Below, piece by piece: positions 59,856-64,000 of a DNA stretch of 64,000 bases; positions within the stretch are counted from its first letter, which is position 1; every line of letters starts with the position of its first letter. The translations under genes and the position numbers were made by a program. The DNA comes from Achromobacter xylosoxidans (GTDB taxonomy: Bacteria; Pseudomonadota; Gammaproteobacteria; Burkholderiales; Burkholderiaceae_B). The notes below the pieces were generated by a model, which saw only the letters and a list, made by a program, of their open reading frames with translations, had not been told where the DNA came from and did not search any database. Location: assembly GCF_001457475.1 (NCBI RefSeq), contig NZ_LN831029.1:3162001-3226000 (forward strand), in the 5' to 3' direction.

Positions 59856-61997
59856 ATGGGCAGCACACAGATGGCGCACGACACGCAAGACAGCAAGCAC
59901 GGCATTGCCACGATTTCCAACAACCTGCCGACGGCGGCCGATCCGCGCCGGCGCAGCCTGCTGAAAGCCGGCTTTGGCGCCACGCTGCTGCCGGTGGGCG
60001 GCTCGCTGCTGCTTTCGGCCTGCTCCAGCGATGACGACGACGATGAGGACAGCCCGTCGACCGCCACGCCCGCGCCGCAACCGAAGAACATCTCCAGCTT
60101 CGCCGTGGCCGTGCTGCCGGACACGCAGTTCTACTCGCGCTACGCCACCGACGCCGAGAACCAGCAGTTCATGCGCAAGTACGGCAGCGAGCCGTACAAG
60201 GCCCAGACGCAGTGGGTCGCGGACCATGCCAGGTCGCTGGGCATCCCCTTCCTGATCCACCTGGGCGACGTGGTCGACCAGCAGGGCAAGCCGGACCAGT
60301 GGACCGTGGCCAGCTCGGCCATGAAGATCCTGGAAGACGCCAAGGTGCCGTATTCGATCCTGGCGGGCAATCATGATGTGATCCTGGATCGCGACTACGT
60401 GGACCCCAGCAGCCAGGCCAGCGCCACCGATGCGCAGCGCACGCTGGCCAACGAGCCCTACCTGAAGACCTTCGGCACCGACCGCGCCCGCAAGCAGGCC
60501 ACCTTCGGCGGCCGCGATCCCAGCGGCTTTCATGAGTACCACGTGTTCGAGGCCGAGGGCCAGAAGTTCATGGTGTTGTCGCTGTCATGGCGCATTTCCG
60601 ATGGCGCCCTGGCCTGGGCCAACCAGGTCATCCGCGCCAATCCGACGCTGCCGGTGATCCTCGTCAACCACCAACTGCTCAACATCGACAAGGACGGCGT
60701 CAGCCCGCTCGAAGTGCCGTATGGCCTGATGCTGTGGGACAAGCTGATCCGCGACAACGACCAGATCTTCATGACCCTGAACGGCCACTACCATGGCGCC
60801 GCGCGCCTGACCAAGATGAATGCCTTCGGCAACGCGGTCGAGGAAATGGTGGTGGACTACCAGATGGCCTACCAGGGTGGCAACGGCCTGATGCGGCTGT
60901 ATGAATTCGACCTGAGCAACAACGAGATCCGGGTGCTGTCGTTCTCGCCCTGGGTGCCGCAGAAGCCCAAGGACACGCTCAACGCCTTCGACCAGGCGGT
61001 GCTGACGGGCGCCAATGAGCAATTCACCATCAAGATGGATTTCGCCAAGCGCTTTGGCGGCTTCAACAAGACGTTCCAGGCCGCCGCGCCGACGCACACC
61101 TCGCTGGTGGACCAGGCCCGCGCGCTGATCCTGGCCAACTACACCGACCCCGCCGCCAACGCGCAGAAGCCCGCGGTCGACAGCGACGACTACCCGCAGG
61201 TGCCGGGCACGCTGGCGCACTGGCGCTTCTTCGGCGGCGCCGATGGCCAGCCGGTGCCGGTGGGCCAGGTGATCCAGGACAGGGCCGGCCTCAATCCCAT
61301 CAGCCGCGCCGCGCTCAACATCGACGGCGTGGCCGGCGCCCAGCTGGGCGACCTGCTGTGGTCCAGCGACCATCACTACCTGTCGGCGGCGCCCGGCTCG
61401 GTGCGCTTTCTCAACACCGACAAGAACACCGGCCGCATGAGCTATTTCAGCACCGCCACCTCGGCGGTGCTGAACGCCGAGACCGTGCTCAACGGCTACA
61501 CGGTGGAAGCCTTCATCAAGATCGACCGCGATTGGACCTCGCAGAAAAATGCCTGGATGAACATCATGACGCGCGACGGCAAGCGCGGCGACCTGCCCGG
61601 CTACAGCGGCGGCGACCCGGAATCGCCGCCCCTGTTGTTCGCCATCTCCAGCCTGCGCGAAGTGCAATGGGAGGTGGTGCCCGAGCGCAGCGGCGCGCGC
61701 GAAGCCAAGGCCAACTGGTCCGGCGAGATCATCGCCGACAAATGGATGCACGTGGCCATCGTCAACGACGGCGCCACGCACGAGACCATCCTGTACGTCG
61801 AAGGCGCCCCGGTGCTGCGCAACGTGGCCGACGCCCCGGGCCTGGCGACGCTGGCCGCCAACATGCCGTGGATCATCGGCGCCGGGTCGTGGGACGGCGC
61901 GCGCGCCGACGGCTTCTTCGGCAGCATCGGCGAAATCCGCATCGTCAACCAGGCGCTCAAGCCCGCGCAGTGGCTGACGGCGCGCCGCGGCGGCTGA
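59856..61997 (+). CDS. Tat-exported lipoprotein: calcineurin-like phosphoesterase with C-terminal LamG-like domain
   Basis: This 713-residue protein has a twin-arginine signal (DPRRRSLLKAGFG) leading into a lipobox (LLLSACSS) and then an acidic run (DDDDDED). The phosphoesterase domain, about residues 75-330, shows the metal motifs VLPDTQF, HLGDVVDQ, LAGNHD, VNHQ and NGHYHGAA. The last about 190 residues (VLNAETVLNGYTVEAFIKIDRDW onward in pieces) resemble a laminin-G/concanavalin-like domain. It is probably a cell-envelope phosphodiesterase or phosphatase anchored by lipid. The start could also be the ATG at 59871; neither has a clear ribosome site. Confidence 0.88.
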   Translation: MGSTQMAHDTQDSKHGIATISNNLPTAADPRRRSLLKAGFGATLLPVGGSLLLSACSSDDDDDEDSPSTATPAPQPKNISSFAVAVLPDTQFYSRYATDAENQQFMRKYGSEPYKAQTQWVADHARSLGIPFLIHLGDVVDQQGKPDQWTVASSAMKILEDAKVPYSILAGNHDVILDRDYVDPSSQASATDAQRTLANEPYLKTFGTDRARKQATFGGRDPSGFHEYHVFEAEGQKFMVLSLSWRISDGALAWANQVIRANPTLPVILVNHQLLNIDKDGVSPLEVPYGLMLWDKLIRDNDQIFMTLNGHYHGAARLTKMNAFGNAVEEMVVDYQMAYQGGNGLMRLYEFDLSNNEIRVLSFSPWVPQKPKDTLNAFDQAVLTGANEQFTIKMDFAKRFGGFNKTFQAAAPTHTSLVDQARALILANYTDPAANAQKPAVDSDDYPQVPGTLAHWRFFGGADGQPVPVGQVIQDRAGLNPISRAALNIDGVAGAQLGDLLWSSDHHYLSAAPGSVRFLNTDKNTGRMSYFSTATSAVLNAETVLNGYTVEAFIKIDRDWTSQKNAWMNIMTRDGKRGDLPGYSGGDPESPPLLFAISSLREVQWEVVPERSGAREAKANWSGEIIADKWMHVAIVNDGATHETILYVEGAPVLRNVADAPGLATLAANMPWIIGAGSWDGARADGFFGSIGEIRIVNQALKPAQWLTARRGG

Positions 61998-62009
61998 TCG
62001 GGCGGCCTG

Positions 62010-62040
62010 GTTATTTAGTCATGACGCACAACTAAACAAC
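62010..62040. promoter_or_regulatory. Inverted repeat upstream of the amidohydrolase gene
   Basis: GTTATTTAGT (62010-62019) and ACTAAACAAC (62031-62040) are inverted repeats matching at 9 of 10 positions with an 11-base spacer. The site lies 100 bases upstream of the amidohydrolase start, in an AT-rich island that likely holds the promoter and an operator for an unlinked regulator. Confidence 0.55.
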
Positions 62041-62139
62041 CAATCCTTCGTTGGGCGCCGCGCGGCGCTCCCGTAATGTTTGCCAGGCAAGCAGGGAATT
62101 CCCCTGCGTCTCGCGACATGAACTACGGAGAGCGCCAGC

Positions 62140-63660
62140 ATGAACCAGCCTTTGCACCCGAGCCAAGCGTCACGATCCGCCGCCGTCAAGGCGACGCTGG
62201 ACTACCCGGTGATCGACACCGACGTGCACGTCAACGACTACGCGCCGGTCCTGGAGGACTACGTCCAGCACTACGGCGGCGGCAAGCTGGTGGATGCCTT
62301 GCGCAAGGCCCTCGGTTCGCGCTTTGCCACCAGGAGCGGCGGCAAGGACTGGTACCAGCAGAGCCCGGCCGAGCGCCAGGACAACCGCACCCTGCGCTCG
62401 CCCTGGTGGGCGCGGGTCACGCGCAACACGCTGGACCTGGCCACCTACACCCTGCCGGAGCTGCTCAACGAACGCCTGGCCGAGCAAGGCGCGGACTATT
62501 CCGTGCTGTTTCCCAACGACGTGCTGGCGCCGCTGGGTGCCGGCGATGCGTTCCGCCAGCCGCTGCACCGCGCCATCAACCACTTCCATGCCGACCAGTA
62601 CCGCAAGTACAGCGACCGCCTGACGCCGGTGGCCGGCATTCCGCTGAACACGCCGCAGGAAGGCATCGAGGAACTGGAATTCGCGGTCAAGACGCTGGGG
62701 CTGAAGGTCATCAACATCGCCGGCGGCGTCAAGCGGCCGATCAAGGCGATCGCGCGCAAGTATCCCGCCGCCGACCATCCCGAGATCGCCCGGCACGCCA
62801 GTTACATCGACTTCTACGGCATCGACAGCGAGTACGACTACGACCCGTTCTGGGCCAAGGTGGTCGAGCTGGGCGTGCCGGTCACCACGCACTACGGCAG
62901 CCAGGGCTGGACCGGGCGCCATTCCATCAGCAACTACATGTTCAACCACATCGGGCACTTCGCCGATGGCTCGCAGGCCTTCGCCAAGGCGCTGTTCTTC
63001 GGCGGCGTCACGCGACGCTTCCCGAACCTGCGCGTGGCGCTGCTGGAAGGCGGCGCCGACTGGGGCTCGCACGTCTACACGCACCTGGTGGACCGCTGGG
63101 AAAAGCGCAACCGCGCCGCGGTGCAGAACTACAACCCGGCCAACGCCGACGTGGCGCTGCTGCACGAATTGTTCCAGCGCTACGGCGCCGACTTCATCCG
63201 CGGCCGCGATATCGACCCGCGGCAGCTGCTGCGCGACAGCCTGGGCATCTCGGCCCTGCCGCACAGCCGCGACCCGCACCCGGACGAGCTGGACGACTTC
63301 GCCGCCGCCGGTATCGAGTCGGTCGAGGACATCCGCAAGCGCTGGGTCGACAGCTTCTACTTCGGCTCGGAGTCCGACGACCGCACCGTGGCGGCGGCCT
63401 TCAACGACAAGGTCAACCCGCTCGGCGTGAAGATCAACGCCATCTGGTCTTCGGACATCGGCCACTGGGACGTGCCCGACCTGACCGCGCCGCTGGCCGA
63501 AAGCTGGGACCTGGTCGAACAGGGCGTGATCAGCGCGCAGGACTTCAAGGCGCTGGTGTTCGGCAACCCCTACCGCTTCTATACCGAGGCCAATCCGGCT
63601 TTCTTCCAGGGCACCGCCATCGAGCGCAAGCTGGCCGCGCCGGCGCGCGCGGCCGCCTGA
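62140..63660 (+). CDS. Amidohydrolase family protein (ACMSD-like fold)
   Basis: This 506-residue metal-dependent amidohydrolase of the Amidohydrolase_2 group has the metal motif IDTDVH at residues 25-30. Later ligands are in TTHYGSQG, MFNHIGHF and WSSDIGHWDVPD. Members include decarboxylases (ACMSD-like) and hydrolases of aromatic or heterocyclic compounds, so the reaction is open. It precedes an SsuA-like binding-protein gene by 81 bases, suggesting that its substrate or product is imported by that ABC system. Confidence 0.9.
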   Translation: MNQPLHPSQASRSAAVKATLDYPVIDTDVHVNDYAPVLEDYVQHYGGGKLVDALRKALGSRFATRSGGKDWYQQSPAERQDNRTLRSPWWARVTRNTLDLATYTLPELLNERLAEQGADYSVLFPNDVLAPLGAGDAFRQPLHRAINHFHADQYRKYSDRLTPVAGIPLNTPQEGIEELEFAVKTLGLKVINIAGGVKRPIKAIARKYPAADHPEIARHASYIDFYGIDSEYDYDPFWAKVVELGVPVTTHYGSQGWTGRHSISNYMFNHIGHFADGSQAFAKALFFGGVTRRFPNLRVALLEGGADWGSHVYTHLVDRWEKRNRAAVQNYNPANADVALLHELFQRYGADFIRGRDIDPRQLLRDSLGISALPHSRDPHPDELDDFAAAGIESVEDIRKRWVDSFYFGSESDDRTVAAAFNDKVNPLGVKINAIWSSDIGHWDVPDLTAPLAESWDLVEQGVISAQDFKALVFGNPYRFYTEANPAFFQGTAIERKLAAPARAAA

Positions 63661-63741
63661 CCCCGCCCGCCGTTGTCTGCCTGACCGCCGGACGGCGTGA
63701 TGCCGGCCGGCTGCCCGATCCTTTCCTGAACGAGTCATTCC

Positions 63742-64000
63742 ATGAAGTCATTGATGATCCTGAGTAAACGCATTGCCGCGCTGGGCCTGGTGGCCCTGGC
63801 GGCGTGGGGCGGCAGCGCCCGGGCCGCCGACGTGATCCGCGTCGGCGTGGCCACCGCCGGCGGCGGCGATCCGATCACCTGGGGCGGTTCGCCCGGCGGC
63901 GTGGTGCGCGTCAACCAATGGCTGGAACAGGCCTTCGCCGCCGACGGCGTCAAGGTCGAATGGCTGTTCTTCAAGGGCGCCGGCCCGGCCGTCAACGAAG
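63742..64000 (+). CDS. SsuA/nitrate/sulfonate-type ABC binding protein (partial)
   Basis: This is the first 86 codons of a periplasmic binding protein that leaves the right edge of the window. A signal peptide (MKSLMILSKRIAALGLVALAAWGGSARA) precedes DVIRVGVATAGGG, a start typical of the SsuA/TauA/NMT1 group. These bind sulfonates, taurine, pyrimidine precursors and other small organic solutes. It probably forms an operon with the amidohydrolase. Confidence 0.85.
   Translation, partial: MKSLMILSKRIAALGLVALAAWGGSARAADVIRVGVATAGGGDPITWGGSPGGVVRVNQWLEQAFAADGVKVEWLFFKGAGPAVNE

Noticed and set aside
1..64000. Mobile elements, prophage genes, tRNA or rRNA genes
   Set aside because: I looked for transposase or integrase motifs, terminal inverted repeats with duplications and cloverleaf-like sequences and saw none that I could support.

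Overview
The window is about 68-70% G+C, densely packed, and has no tRNA, rRNA, CRISPR array, prophage or insertion sequence that I can see. Its content (a Bug/TctC tricarboxylate-type binding protein, several LysR regulators, many peptide and amino-acid ABC importers, an anthranilate/salicylate-type ring hydroxylase, malate:quinone oxidoreductase, a FecIR-coupled receptor) points to a betaproteobacterium of the Alcaligenaceae, most like Achromobacter or Bordetella. This is inference from gene style; I could run no database search.

Layout. 1-6.1 kb (minus): an apparent operon of a D-arginine-dehydrogenase-like flavoenzyme, RidA, an M81 (MlrC-like) peptidase and a dipeptide-type ABC importer that runs off the left edge. 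6.2-7.4 kb: a small membrane protein and a GntR/FCD repressor. 7.4-16.4 kb (plus): a nine-enzyme aromatic catabolic operon plus a Bug binding protein, preceded by four copies of an ATTGCATGCAAT-type operator. 16.4-19.4 kb: an SDR/DoxX fusion plus DUF2269 pair and a GbsR/MarR-like regulator, with two related long palindromes in their promoters. 19.4-23.6 kb: a glutathione transferase, a LysR regulator, an acetylpolyamine amidohydrolase overlapping an MHS-type MFS transporter. 23.9-26.7 kb: a secreted unknown and mqo. 27.1-31.4 kb: an MBL hydrolase divergent from a TetR regulator, a second GST and two unknown membrane proteins with TTG starts. 31.4-35.4 kb: arsenic operon arsR-arsC-acr3-MFS-arsH. 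35.6-38.2 kb: YceI and a COG2509-type flavoprotein. 38.3-42.3 kb: fecI-fecR-TonB receptor with a Fur box. 42.4-46.5 kb: an aapJQMP-type amino-acid importer next to a cystathionine beta-lyase-like enzyme and its divergent LysR. 48.8-51.4 kb: a copper TonB receptor and a DUF2946-like protein. 51.5-57.8 kb: a second complete dipeptide-type ABC importer headed by a class V PLP enzyme, with a divergent LysR. 59-64 kb: an isochorismatase-like hydrolase, a Tat lipoprotein phosphoesterase with a LamG-like tail, an amidohydrolase and the start of an SsuA-like binding protein.

How the genes work together. Most of the window is scavenging: import of peptides, amino acids, aromatics, acetylated polyamines and metals, each with a local regulator. 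Two modules look potentially undescribed. One is the peptide module at the left edge, whose importer, MlrC-like peptidase, D-amino-acid dehydrogenase and imine hydrolase form a plausible route for peptides containing D-residues. The other is the aromatic operon, which combines a Rieske oxygenase, a bicupin whose metal site lies in the unusual (C-terminal) half, an ornithine-cyclodeaminase-family enzyme and an HpaH-type hydratase; this combination matches no single textbook pathway that I know.
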